NCBI RefSeq assembly: GCF_023094165.1
Contig: NZ_JALMDK010000010.1
Location: 62,001-126,000, forward strand
Length of the DNA: 64,000 nucleotides
Source: Crossiella sp. S99.2
Lineage (GTDB): Bacteria > Actinomycetota > Actinomycetes > Mycobacteriales > Pseudonocardiaceae
Direction: 5' to 3'
The position numbers and the translations under genes are program-made. How positions within the stretch are numbered: position 1 is the first letter of the stretch; each line of letters starts with the position of its first letter. Shown piece after piece: positions 24,326-33,078 of this stretch. Under the pieces are notes generated by a model that was not told the DNA's origin, did not search any database, and was given only the letters and a program-made list of their open reading frames with translations.

Positions 24326-27300
24326 ATGAGACCACCGCAACGACGAAGAATCACCGCCATCCTGCTCGGCGCCGCGCTGCTGGCGGGCACGGCCGGTGTG
24401 GCGCCCGCCGCGCACGCCGAGGTGCCCACCGATCCGGCCGGCCTGGCCAACACGCTCTTCGGCAGCCACATGCGCATCGCCGACCGGGACGACGGCCTCG
24501 CCCGGCACCTGGTGGCCAGCGCCGAACTCGCCGACTGGCGGGCGCGCAACCCCCAGGCCGACGGCACCGCGGTCAGCGCGCACTTCACCGCCGTCCGCGC
24601 GCACCTGGACGCCGCCGTGCCGGACCGCACCTGGGCCAGGGACTCCCATGAGGCGGTGGGCGCGGCGCTCAACGCGGCCCGCGGCGCACCCGGCGCGGCC
24701 ACCGGCGGCACCCAGCTCACCACGCTGAACACCGCCATGCTCGGCCTCAACGTGGTGCCCGTCTCCGGCAAGCCGGAGGACCGGGTCAGCGGCGCGCAGC
24801 CGCAGTTCGCCTGGCGGCAGGACTACGCGGTGGCGCAGGCCCAGGTGTGGGGCGGGGTCGCGGCCGCGGCGCGCGCCGACAACGCCTTCCGCACCGCCTG
24901 GAACGCCGGACTGGGCAACACGCTCAAGGTCGACGCCGGCGCGGACGCCACCCAGCTGGGGCAGAGCGAGAAGCTGCGCACCGTCCTGGACGTGGACAAG
25001 ATCCTGGCCGCCGGGAGGCTCGGCCCGGTCGAGTTCCAGAACGAGGCCACCGACCAGTTCCGCGCGCTGACCACCAAGCTGTACGAGCACCGCAAGAACT
25101 GGACCCAGGAACTGGGCCGCGCGGCCAAGGAGAACCCGCCGGATGTCACCCCGCGCGAGCCCACCGAGGCGCAGAAGGAGACCGCGCGCGCCGAGGAGGC
25201 CAAGCGCCAGGACTTCATCGACGGCGCCGAAGCAGGACTGAACGCGATGGCCTGGCTGGTCGGCCGGGTCAACCCCGACCTGAGCAGGCAGATCAGCAAG
25301 TTCACCGCAGGGGCCGTGCAGGTGGCCGCCGCGGTGAACAAGGCGATCACCGCCTTCCGCGTGATCAACTCGGTGTTCTCGCTGGCCACGGTCGCCTTCA
25401 CCGGCAACGTCATCGGCGCGATCAGCAGCCTGGTCTCGGTCTTCGGCGGTGCGGGGCCGGATGTGAACCAGCAGATCCTGGACGAGATCAGGGCCATGCG
25501 GGAGCAGCTGGCGGCGATCCAGCAGAACATGAACGAGCGCTTCGACAAGGTCGACGCCAAGCTGAACGTGATCTACGACCGGATGCTCGGCGAGTTCCGG
25601 CGGCTGGAATCGGGCGTGGCCTACGTCCGGGCGAACACCGAGTCGATCCTGGCCGTGCTGACCTCGCTCAGCGCGCAGAACCAGATCATCGGCTCCACCC
25701 TGCTCAAGGCGGTGGCCGGGCTCTACGAGCTGAACAAGTGGGAGATGGTCGACGCCACCATCGACTACAAGCGCAAGCGCGGTGGCGCGGAGCTGCCCCA
25801 TGCCAAGTTCACCGACGCGGAGAGCGCCTTCTACACGATGGGCGTGCAGGCGCCGACGAACAACCTCTTCGTGGTGCCGCAGGCCAACTACTCCACCGTG
25901 CCTGCCAAGGTCGCGGAGAACCTCAACCTGCACGGCGAGGGCGGCATCACCAGCTACCTGGCCTGGTACGCGGCCAACGCCGGACTCGACCCCGGGTTCA
26001 GCGCCCCGGAGGGCGGCAACGCCGCGGTGTGGGGCATCGGCGCGACCGCCTACACGGTGCTGCGCGCGCAGAACCCGGCCTACCGCATCGAGGAGGATCG
26101 CGGCAAGGTGTTGCTGGACAAGGGCAAGAACATCCGGGACCAGGCGCTGGCGTTCAGCCGCCCCGGGGTGAACGGGGCCACGAACAAGCTGTTCAGCGGA
26201 TTGCTGGAGAACTACCGGGGCAAGTACGAGTCACTGCTGGGCGAGGCGCCCGGTCGGGAGGGCGATGTCAAGGGCGGCAAGAACTACAGCCTGTGGCGCG
26301 CGCCGGACCAGGGCTCGGTCGAGCCCGCGAACGCCCCGGCCACGAGCACCGAATGCACCCCGCAGGCGAACACCTTCTCGCTGTCCAAGGCGGGCAGCAC
26401 CGCCGGTCCGCACCTGGACCCGCCGATCCAGTTCCTCCGCTACGTCCAGGACCTGCCCTACCGGCAGTGCTGGAGCACGCAGAGCGGTCCGGTGGCGGGC
26501 AACCCGCGGCAGTACGACGTGTTTGTCATCGTCCAGGACATCATCGACGTGCCCGGCCACGGCCCCTACACCGCGCGGCAGACCATTGGGCACGTGCACC
26601 GGTACCCGGACGGCTGGCCCGGCTTCGAGCCGATGCGGAACTTCGTCCGGGACAACTGGGACCGGGGCCTGAAGGCCAACTTCGACCGCACCGCCCGGCC
26701 CCACACGGACACCTCCCACGCCATCACCTTCTTCACCAACCGGGGCAACGACTTCCTGAAGAACAAGCGGACCGAGTACTACGGCAAGGTCGCCCAGCAC
26801 CTCAACAACGGCAACCGCGCCTTCGAGACCAACCTGGCCGCCCAGCTGATCCGCCGCTACACCGAACTGGGCTTCCCGCAGGCGCTCAACACCGACGAGT
26901 ATCTGCGCGGTCTGCTGCGCGGCGGCAAGCAGCTCTATGGCGTCAACGAGGAGAACAGCGCCTACCTGGCCCGTGAGTTCCAGCTCGCCGCGAACAACAA
27001 CCACGAGGGCAAACCCGCCTGGGACCCGGCCCGCTCCGACGCGCCCAGCCTGTGCTCGCAGACCGCCTCGATGGCCAGCTCCGACCCGGTGGTGTCCTGC
27101 CTGATCGAGCAGTTCAAGCAGCGCAAGGACCGGCTCGCCGCGCGGTTCGCCGAGCAGTTCAAACAGCGCTGGGAGGGGGTTGACCAGACCCTGCCCGGCA
27201 TCCAGGGCCAGTTGCGCTCGCTGTGGCTGGCGATGAAGGAACTGCACCCGGACAAGGACTTCGGCCCGCCGATCACCGGTCCGGAGGCCCAGGCCCCCGC

Positions 27301-28198
27301 CTCGGCGATCTGGAGCACGCCGGTGTCGGTGGACGCCGGTGTGTCTCAGCTGGCCACCCCGTCGATCACCACCTTCCGCGGTGGCCGGTTCGCCACCTGG
27401 GCCGGTGCGGACGGGCACATCTACTCCTCGGTCAGCGACAGCAGGGGCTGGTCGCCGAAGGTGAAGATCGCCGAGGGGAGCCCCCAGTTCAACGCGGCGC
27501 CCAGCGCGGTGGAGTTCAACGGGAAACTGGTCGTGGTGTGGCGTGGCTTCACCAGGGGACAGGTGTTCACCGAGCACCGGGCGATGAGCGCGGACGGCAA
27601 GGACTGGGCCATCACCAGCACCAGCGAGCTGCCGGATCCGGTGCGGCACACCGACTCTCCGGCGCTGACGGTGTTCAACGGCAAGCTGTACGGCCTGTAC
27701 CTGGGCAAGGACCAGAAGCAGTACCTGACCACCAGCGCCGACGGGCTGAGCTGGACTCCGGCCACGGTGACCCTGGCTGGGCACATGACCAACGTCCGGC
27801 CCGCGCTGACGGTGTTCAACGGCAAGCTGCACGCGGCCTGGAAGGCGTTCAACAGCAGCTGGATGTTCCTGGCCAGCTCGCCGGACGGGGTGACCTGGAC
27901 CCTGGTCAGCCGGATGGCCCCGGACGGGGGAACTGGCGGCAGCCCGGCGCTGGCGGCCACTGGCGGCAAGCTGTACGCGGCGTGGCGGGGTATCAGCCCC
28001 GACGGGAACCTGTACGGCTCCTACAGCTCCGACGGGGCGGCCTGGGCGCCGCAGCACTACGTGGCGCGGGGCTCGCAGAGCGGTACCGCGCCGAGCCTGA
28101 CCGCGGCCGACGGCAGGCTGGAGGTGGCGTGGGGACCGCAGTGGTTGGCCAATCCCGCCCACCTGACCACCGCGAGCAGCATGGTGGCGCCGAAGTAA
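24326..28198 (+). CDS. Large secreted protein: hydrophobic helix/coiled-coil core plus C-terminal propeller-like repeats
   Basis: A 1290-residue exported protein of unrecognised family. Signal peptide residues 1-32 (cleavage near AHAEV). Residues about 60-320 are helical. Residues 329-377 form long hydrophobic stretches (FTAGAVQVAAAVNKAITAF, GNVIGAISSLVSVFGG) immediately followed by a coiled coil at 379-455 (ILDEIRAMREQLAAIQQNM, then FDKVDAKLNVIYDRML). This hydrophobic-plus-coil layout recalls alpha-helical pore-forming toxins, but there is no sequence proof. Residues 455-990 are a mixed domain with several cysteines. From about 993 there are six repeats of about 45 residues built on SPALTVFNGKLYxxWxG and SxDGxxW, like sialidase/lectin beta-propeller blades. 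ATG 24326 has GGAGGGG upstream. Confidence 0.8.
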   Translation: MRPPQRRRITAILLGAALLAGTAGVAPAAHAEVPTDPAGLANTLFGSHMRIADRDDGLARHLVASAELADWRARNPQADGTAVSAHFTAVRAHLDAAVPDRTWARDSHEAVGAALNAARGAPGAATGGTQLTTLNTAMLGLNVVPVSGKPEDRVSGAQPQFAWRQDYAVAQAQVWGGVAAAARADNAFRTAWNAGLGNTLKVDAGADATQLGQSEKLRTVLDVDKILAAGRLGPVEFQNEATDQFRALTTKLYEHRKNWTQELGRAAKENPPDVTPREPTEAQKETARAEEAKRQDFIDGAEAGLNAMAWLVGRVNPDLSRQISKFTAGAVQVAAAVNKAITAFRVINSVFSLATVAFTGNVIGAISSLVSVFGGAGPDVNQQILDEIRAMREQLAAIQQNMNERFDKVDAKLNVIYDRMLGEFRRLESGVAYVRANTESILAVLTSLSAQNQIIGSTLLKAVAGLYELNKWEMVDATIDYKRKRGGAELPHAKFTDAESAFYTMGVQAPTNNLFVVPQANYSTVPAKVAENLNLHGEGGITSYLAWYAANAGLDPGFSAPEGGNAAVWGIGATAYTVLRAQNPAYRIEEDRGKVLLDKGKNIRDQALAFSRPGVNGATNKLFSGLLENYRGKYESLLGEAPGREGDVKGGKNYSLWRAPDQGSVEPANAPATSTECTPQANTFSLSKAGSTAGPHLDPPIQFLRYVQDLPYRQCWSTQSGPVAGNPRQYDVFVIVQDIIDVPGHGPYTARQTIGHVHRYPDGWPGFEPMRNFVRDNWDRGLKANFDRTARPHTDTSHAITFFTNRGNDFLKNKRTEYYGKVAQHLNNGNRAFETNLAAQLIRRYTELGFPQALNTDEYLRGLLRGGKQLYGVNEENSAYLAREFQLAANNNHEGKPAWDPARSDAPSLCSQTASMASSDPVVSCLIEQFKQRKDRLAARFAEQFKQRWEGVDQTLPGIQGQLRSLWLAMKELHPDKDFGPPITGPEAQAPASAIWSTPVSVDAGVSQLATPSITTFRGGRFATWAGADGHIYSSVSDSRGWSPKVKIAEGSPQFNAAPSAVEFNGKLVVVWRGFTRGQVFTEHRAMSADGKDWAITSTSELPDPVRHTDSPALTVFNGKLYGLYLGKDQKQYLTTSADGLSWTPATVTLAGHMTNVRPALTVFNGKLHAAWKAFNSSWMFLASSPDGVTWTLVSRMAPDGGTGGSPALAATGGKLYAAWRGISPDGNLYGSYSSDGAAWAPQHYVARGSQSGTAPSLTAADGRLEVAWGPQWLANPAHLTTASSMVAPK

Positions 28199-28210
28199 CC
28201 CGATGATCAG

Positions 28211-28245
28211 GCGGCGGTCGCACGGAAACCCGTGCGGCCGCCGTG
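28211..28245. terminator. Terminator between convergent genes
   Basis: CGCACGG and CCGTGCG around AAAC, extended by GGCGGC/GCCGCC outside, just after the stop at 28198 and before the minus-strand LacI stop at 28251. Confidence 0.7.
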
Positions 28246-28250
28246 TCGGG

Positions 28251-29255
28251 TCAGCGGGGTGGGGCGGTGGTGGCGCGCACGACCAGCTTGGTGTCCAGCC
28301 ACTCCTGGCGCACCGGCGCGCCGTCCTCGCCCGGACCGGCCAGCAACAGCTCCACCGCGAGCCGCCCGGCCTCGCGCACCGGCATCGCCACCGTGGTCAT
28401 CGCCGGATCGCACAGCCCGGCGAAGACCAGGTCGTCGAAGCCGGTCAGGCTCATGTCCTCGGGCACCCGCACGCCCTGCTCACGCAGCCGGGCCAGCACA
28501 CCCAGGGCCATCACGTCGTTGTAGGCGATGATCGCGGTGACCTCGGTGCCGAGCACGTCCTCGGCCGCGGCCACGCCGCCCTCGTAGCGGGGCGGGTACG
28601 GGCCGAGTTCGGTGACGGTCAGGCCGTGCTTGGGCGCGGCGGCGCGCAGGCCGTTGCGGCGCTGGGTGTTGGACCAGGAGGTGTCCGGGCCGCTGAGGAA
28701 GGCGACCCGCTGGTGCCCGAGTTCGGCCAGGTGCGCGACCAGCTGGGCGATCCCGTTGGCGGCGTTCATCAGGGCCGCCGGGACCTCCGGCAGCACCCGG
28801 TTGAGCAGCACCAGGCTGGACTTGGCCGCCACCGCCAGCAGCGGGGCGTCGGACAGGCCGGGGGAGCACACGATCAGCCCGTCCACCTGCTGGGCCATGG
28901 TGCGCACCAGCTTCTCCTCGACCAGGGGGTCCTCGTCGCTGTCGGCGACGAACACCGAGTAGTCGGCCTGCACCGCCGCGGCCTGCACCGCCTTGAGCAC
29001 CCCGGTGAAGAACGGGTTGTCCAGGTCGGGCACCACGATGCCCAGGTTCCCGGTGCGCCCGGTGATCAGCCCGCGGGCGGCCCGGTTGGGCTGGTAGCCC
29101 AGCTCGGCCGCGGCGCTGAGCACCCGCTCCCTGGTCTCCTCCCGCACCAGGTTCGGCGAGCTGAGCGCCCGCGAGACAGTGGCCACCGACACCTGCGCCT
29201 GGCGCGCGACATCGCGGATGGTCGCCGGCGCTCCCGTACTACCCCGTTGTCGCAC
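28251..29255 (-). CDS. LacI-family transcriptional regulator
   Basis: A 334-residue sugar-responsive repressor. N-terminal HTH ATIRDVARQAQVSVATVSRAL with hinge GYQPNRAARGL; periplasmic-binding-like ligand domain with NLGIVVPDLDNPFF, DGLIVCSP, VAFLSGP, and AIIAYNDVMALGVL. GTG start. Adjacent to the GH109 gene transcribed in the same direction, with the sugar catabolic cluster beyond, so a glycoside-derived sugar is a likely ligand (inference). Confidence 0.92.
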   Translation of the reverse strand: MRQRGSTGAPATIRDVARQAQVSVATVSRALSSPNLVREETRERVLSAAAELGYQPNRAARGLITGRTGNLGIVVPDLDNPFFTGVLKAVQAAAVQADYSVFVADSDEDPLVEEKLVRTMAQQVDGLIVCSPGLSDAPLLAVAAKSSLVLLNRVLPEVPAALMNAANGIAQLVAHLAELGHQRVAFLSGPDTSWSNTQRRNGLRAAAPKHGLTVTELGPYPPRYEGGVAAAEDVLGTEVTAIIAYNDVMALGVLARLREQGVRVPEDMSLTGFDDLVFAGLCDPAMTTVAMPVREAGRLAVELLLAGPGEDGAPVRQEWLDTKLVVRATTAPPR

Positions 29256-29348
29256 TCGATCATCCTACCCAGCGTCACCACACGGATCGGGGACGCGCAG
29301 GTAACAGCGATGCGACCGTTTACATCGGCCGCACCGCCGTCGCCCGCT

Positions 29349-30764
29349 TTATGCCGGTTTGGCCGAATCCAGCGTGGGCCGTGACTTGTCCCGCCACTTG
29401 CCCCTGGTGAAGTCCGGGATGGCCACCGACGCGCCCTTGCGCCGGATGGACTCCGCGCTCAACGGCACCGGCGCGCTCCACGCCGCCGAGTCGTAGACGT
29501 CGACCTCCGGCGGCAGGCCCAGCCGCATGGTCTGCATGGTCCGGTAGATCATCAGGTAGTCCATGCCGCCGTGTCCGCCGGGGCCGGGGCCGATGTCGGT
29601 CCACAGCCAGTGGTCGAAGGACTTGAAGTCGTCGAAGGACCCCCACTTGTGCCCGGAGTGCTTGGGCTCGACGTAGATCCGCGGCGGGTAGTCCTCGAAC
29701 ACGCCCTTGGTGCCGGCGACCTGGTTGAGCCTGCTGTACGGGTAGGGGTTGGACACGTTGTGCTGCAACCGGATCACCTTGCCGTTGGCGGTCTGCAGCA
29801 GGCTCATCGTGGTGTCGCCCTTGACGTAGTGCTCCTTCCACGAGGAGTCGCCCGGCTCCTCGTGCGCCTGCCGGTACTCGGCCATGCCGACCGCAGGGGT
29901 GGCCATCGAGGTGATCCGGGTCAGCCGGTCGCCGCGGTGGATGCCGAAGTACCCGGCCACCGGCCCGAGGCCGTGGGTGGGGTAGTGGTCGGCGTTGAGT
30001 TTGGTGTGCCAGCCCCGCCGCCACTCGGCCGCGTAGTAGGTGTCGGAGAGCAGCAGTTCGCGCAGGTCGTGGATGTAGGCCCCGGCGCCGTGCAGCACCT
30101 CGCCGAACACCCCGGCCCGCACCATCCGCAGCAGCCGCAGCTCGTTGCGGCCGTAACAGCAGTTCTCCAGCTGGATGCAGTGCCGCCGGGTGCGCTCGGA
30201 GGCGTCCACCAGCTGCCAGAGTTCGTCCAGGGTCAGCGCCATCGGGCACTCCACCCCGACGTGCTTGCCGCCATAGAGCGCGGCCAGGGACATCGGCACG
30301 TGCCATTCCCAGGGCGTGGCGATGTAGACGAAGTCCACGTCATCCCGCCCGCACAGCTGCTCGTAGGCCCGCTCGCCCTTGCCGTAGACCGCGGGCTCGG
30401 GCTGCCCCGCGTCCCGCACCGCCTTGGCCGCCTTCTGCAACGCCGCCGGGTTGGTGTCGCACAACGCGGTCACCCGCACCCCTGGCGTGGCCAGGAACAT
30501 CGCGATCATCGACCCGCCGCGGTTGCCCAGGCCGATGATGCCCACCCGCACCGTCTCGTGCCGGGCGAACGGCACCCCGATCATCGTCTTCCCGCGCGCG
30601 GCGGGCGCCCGCCCGGTGTCCGCCTCGCCCGCCGCGGCCGCCGCGGCCGCCGCCCCGGCAGCCCCCGCGCCCAGCCCGGTGAGCCCGAGCCCGGCCACCG
30701 CGGCACTGGTGCCCAGTAGCGAGCGCCGGGAGATCGACGACGTGGGCCGGTCCTGCTCCGTCAT
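29349..30764 (-). CDS. GH109-type NAD-dependent alpha-N-acetylgalactosaminidase
   Basis: A 471-residue Gfo/Idh/MocA-fold protein with a Tat signal (SRRSLLGTSAAVAGLGLTG, residues about 12-30). The fold matches glycoside hydrolase family 109, in which a tightly bound NAD+ takes part in removing terminal alpha-GalNAc. Seen: dinucleotide motif VRVGIIGLGNRGGSM, YIATPWEWHVPM, HVGVECPMALTLDEL, the family hallmark HYPTHGLGPVAGYFGIHRGD, and GHGGMDYLM. Export through Tat agrees with cofactor loading in the cytoplasm. ATG 30764 has AGGAGG upstream. The nearby AgaS, tagatose kinase and aldolase genes support GalNAc use. Confidence 0.82.
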   Translation of the reverse strand: MTEQDRPTSSISRRSLLGTSAAVAGLGLTGLGAGAAGAAAAAAAAGEADTGRAPAARGKTMIGVPFARHETVRVGIIGLGNRGGSMIAMFLATPGVRVTALCDTNPAALQKAAKAVRDAGQPEPAVYGKGERAYEQLCGRDDVDFVYIATPWEWHVPMSLAALYGGKHVGVECPMALTLDELWQLVDASERTRRHCIQLENCCYGRNELRLLRMVRAGVFGEVLHGAGAYIHDLRELLLSDTYYAAEWRRGWHTKLNADHYPTHGLGPVAGYFGIHRGDRLTRITSMATPAVGMAEYRQAHEEPGDSSWKEHYVKGDTTMSLLQTANGKVIRLQHNVSNPYPYSRLNQVAGTKGVFEDYPPRIYVEPKHSGHKWGSFDDFKSFDHWLWTDIGPGPGGHGGMDYLMIYRTMQTMRLGLPPEVDVYDSAAWSAPVPLSAESIRRKGASVAIPDFTRGKWRDKSRPTLDSAKPA

Positions 30765-30820
30765 GACGCCTCCTGATCGAACCTGACTGAAACCTCGTCG
30801 TTCCAAGCAGTAGTACGCAG

Positions 30821-30836
30821 TAAAGGCAGGTTTACA
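30821..30836. promoter_or_regulatory. Candidate LacI-type operator before GH109
   Basis: GTAAA-N6-TTTAC inverted repeat (with CA before and ACAC after) 57 bp upstream of the GH109 start. A half site TTTACA also occurs near 29318 upstream of lacI. Possible site for the adjacent LacI protein. Confidence 0.4.
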
Positions 30837-31028
30837 CAGCTCGACGATCAGCGGGACCCGACGATCGGAGGGTGTCGTGATCGGTTGCGCGGGCAAGTCA
30901 ACAAGGATCGACAACGGTCAACAGGGAGGGGACAACACCGCTCCGGGACTGACCCTCGAACCAGGTGGTTGGTGCGCGGGATCGGGCAATACGGTCACGT
31001 CGACAGGCCCACTGTGGAGGGGGAAGTG

Positions 31029-31304
31029 ATGGCTCACTGCAACAGGCACTCGCATTTCGACGCCTCATGCCGGCACTGCCGGTCCGTCCGGGAGCAGGGC
31101 GAGGAGAGCCCGCGTCTGGCCGCGAGCAGCGACACCACACCCGACTCCGCCGCTGCGGCCTCGGCTGCTTATCACCAGCAGCACAGCTCGTCCAGCTCGT
31201 CCTCGTCGCACAGCAGCCACAGCAGCCACAGCAGCAGCGGTGGCAGCAGTGGCTGGGACAGTGGCGGTGGCGGCGGCTATACCGGGGACACGAGCGGGTA
31301 CTGA
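31029..31304 (+). CDS. Ser/His/Gly-rich small protein with Cys motif
   Basis: A 91-residue protein of unknown function. The N-terminus MAHCNRHSHFDASCRHCR contains three Cys and three His that could bind zinc; residues 45-91 are a Ser/His run followed by Gly/Ser repeats and end in Tyr. ATG 31029 has GGAGGGGG upstream. Convergent with the kinase gene at 31321. The low-complexity tail resembles those of small cytosolic or surface metal-binding proteins; nothing more can be said. Confidence 0.55.
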   Translation: MAHCNRHSHFDASCRHCRSVREQGEESPRLAASSDTTPDSAAAASAAYHQQHSSSSSSSSHSSHSSHSSSGGSSGWDSGGGGGYTGDTSGY

Positions 31305-31320
31305 CCGCAGCCCGGCGCGG

Positions 31321-32226
31321 CTACCCGATCTCCACCATGATCGTCGGCAGGAAGCCCTGGTAGGCGGCCAGATCGAAGCTGCCCGCCAGGGGATGCAGCA
31401 CCGCGGCGGCGGACAGCGCCACCGCCTCGCGCAGGATCTGCGGCCAGGAATGCGCCTGGGCCAGGCCGGCGGCCAGGGCCGCCACACAGGCGTCCCCGGC
31501 CCCGGTCGGGTTCCCGGCCAGTCGCCGGGGCGGCCGGGCCCGCCAGGATCCCGCCGCGGTGATCGCCAGCAACCCCGCCGGTCCCCCAGAAGCCAGTACC
31601 GCCGACGCGCCGCCGTGCACCAGTTTCCGGGCCGCCGCCGCGGGATCGGCCACCCCGGTCACCGCGCGCAACTCCGCCGCGTTGGGTTTGACCGCCGTCG
31701 GGTTGCCCGCCACGCCCTGCCGCAACGCCTCCCCGTCGGCGTCCAGCACCGTGGGCACCCGCCCGGCCACGATGTCCAGCAGTTCCCGGTACACCCCCGC
31801 CGGTAAGCCGGGTGGCAGGCTGCCGGAGAGCACTACCAGGTCGGCCTGGCCGGCCAGGGTGGTGAAGCGGTCCAGGAAGACCGCCCACTCGGCCTCGGTG
31901 ACGGCCGGGCCGGGCTCGCTGAACAGGGTCGCGTCGCCGTCGCTGACCACCGCGACGGTGCGGCGGGACTCGGCCTTGATCTCGGTGAGTTCCGCGGCCA
32001 GGCCCGCCGACTCCAGTTCGGCGCGGATGGCCTGCCCGGTGGCACCGCCGACGAAGCCCGTCACGACCGTGTTGTGCCCCAGCGCGTTGAGCACCCGGGA
32101 CACGTTCACGCCCTTGCCACCCGCCCTGGTCTGCACGGTGCGCACGCGGTGGGTGGTGTGCGGTTGCAGGTTGTCCACGCCGTAGGTGACGTCCAGGGCC
32201 GCGTTCAGCGTGACGGTCAGGATCAC
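31321..32226 (-). CDS. PfkB-family hexose-phosphate kinase (tagatose-6-phosphate/1-phosphofructokinase type)
   Basis: A 301-residue ribokinase-fold enzyme in the LacC/FruK branch, expected to phosphorylate tagatose-6-phosphate to the 1,6-bisphosphate in this context. Seen: MILTVTLNAALD start, AGGKGVNVSRVLNALG (substrate loop), VVLSGSLPPGLP, and NPTGAGDACVAALAAGLA with the catalytic Asp in GAGD. Overlaps the aldolase gene by 4 bp (ATGA), so the two are translationally coupled in an agaS-aldolase-kinase operon. Fructose-1-phosphate is the main alternative substrate. Confidence 0.85.
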   Translation of the reverse strand: MILTVTLNAALDVTYGVDNLQPHTTHRVRTVQTRAGGKGVNVSRVLNALGHNTVVTGFVGGATGQAIRAELESAGLAAELTEIKAESRRTVAVVSDGDATLFSEPGPAVTEAEWAVFLDRFTTLAGQADLVVLSGSLPPGLPAGVYRELLDIVAGRVPTVLDADGEALRQGVAGNPTAVKPNAAELRAVTGVADPAAAARKLVHGGASAVLASGGPAGLLAITAAGSWRARPPRRLAGNPTGAGDACVAALAAGLAQAHSWPQILREAVALSAAAVLHPLAGSFDLAAYQGFLPTIMVEIG

Positions 32227-33062
32227 GGGGCGGCCCGCAGCACGCCGAGCAGGCGTTCGGCTTCCACGGCCACGGCTTCCCGGCCGGCGGCGAAGTACTT
32301 GCGAGTGTCCACTGTGGACGGATTGGCGGCCAGGAAGTCGCGCACCGCCCCGGTGAAGGTCTTGTTCAGGTGGGTGGCGATGTTGATTTTGGTCATGCCG
32401 GACTCGACCGCGGTGGTGAGGTCGGCGTCGGGCACGCCGGAGGATCCGTGCAGCACCAACGGAACCGGGACCCGCGCGCGTAGCCGGGTGATCAGCTCGA
32501 AGTCCAGGCTGGCGTCCCTGGTGAGCATCGCGTGCGAGCTGCCCACCGCGACGGCCAGCGCGTCCACGCCGGTGGCGGCGACGAAGGCCGCGGCCTCCGC
32601 CGGGTCGGTGCGCACGCCGGGCGCGTGCACGCCGTCCTTGCCGCCGACCTCGCCCAGTTCGGCCTCCACGTACACCCCGTGCGCGTGGCAGTGGTCGGTG
32701 ATCTCCTTGGTGGCGGCGACATTGTCCGCGTAGTCCAATGTGGACGCGTCGAACATGACGCTGGTGAAGCCCAGTGTCACCGCCTCGCGCACCAGGTCCG
32801 GGTCCTCGGCGTGGTCCAGGTGCACCGCCACCGGGACCGTGGCGGCGCGGGCCACCGCCAGGGTGGCCAGGCCGATGGGGGCCAGCGCGCCGTGGTACTT
32901 CACGCAGTTCTGGCTGATCTGCAGCACCACGGGCGCGCCCGCTCGTTCGGCCCCGGTGACCAGGGCTTCGGCGTGTTCGAGCTGGATGACGTTGAAGGCG
33001 GCCACGCCGCGGCCGGCCGCGACGGCCGCGGCGACGATCTCTCCGGTGGGACGCAACGGCAC
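32223..33062 (-). CDS. Class II (tagatose/fructose) bisphosphate aldolase
   Basis: A 279-residue zinc-dependent class II aldolase of the KbaY/GatY/Fba group, splitting the ketose bisphosphate into dihydroxyacetone phosphate and glyceraldehyde-3-phosphate. Seen: AFNVIQLEHAEALV, the zinc ligand segment VPVAVHLDHAEDPDLV, GFTSVMFDAS, VEAELGEVGGKDG, LVLHGSSGVPD with the second His ligand, and MTKINIATHLN. Start at GTG. Placed between agaS and the kinase, which favours tagatose-bisphosphate. Confidence 0.88.
   Translation of the reverse strand: MPLRPTGEIVAAAVAAGRGVAAFNVIQLEHAEALVTGAERAGAPVVLQISQNCVKYHGALAPIGLATLAVARAATVPVAVHLDHAEDPDLVREAVTLGFTSVMFDASTLDYADNVAATKEITDHCHAHGVYVEAELGEVGGKDGVHAPGVRTDPAEAAAFVAATGVDALAVAVGSSHAMLTRDASLDFELITRLRARVPVPLVLHGSSGVPDADLTTAVESGMTKINIATHLNKTFTGAVRDFLAANPSTVDTRKYFAAGREAVAVEAERLLGVLRAAP
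32307..32319. repeat. GTCCACnGTGGAC palindrome, copy 2
   Basis: Exact palindrome inside the aldolase gene, read there as Ser-Thr-Val-Asp near the C-terminus. Confidence 0.7.
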
Positions 33063-33078
33063 GGCGCGGGGCCTTTCG

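Noticed and set aside
24242..25933. Antisense open frame of 563 codons within the secreted-protein gene
   Set aside because: Shadow frame of a gene that has a signal peptide, ribosome site and consistent domain layout.
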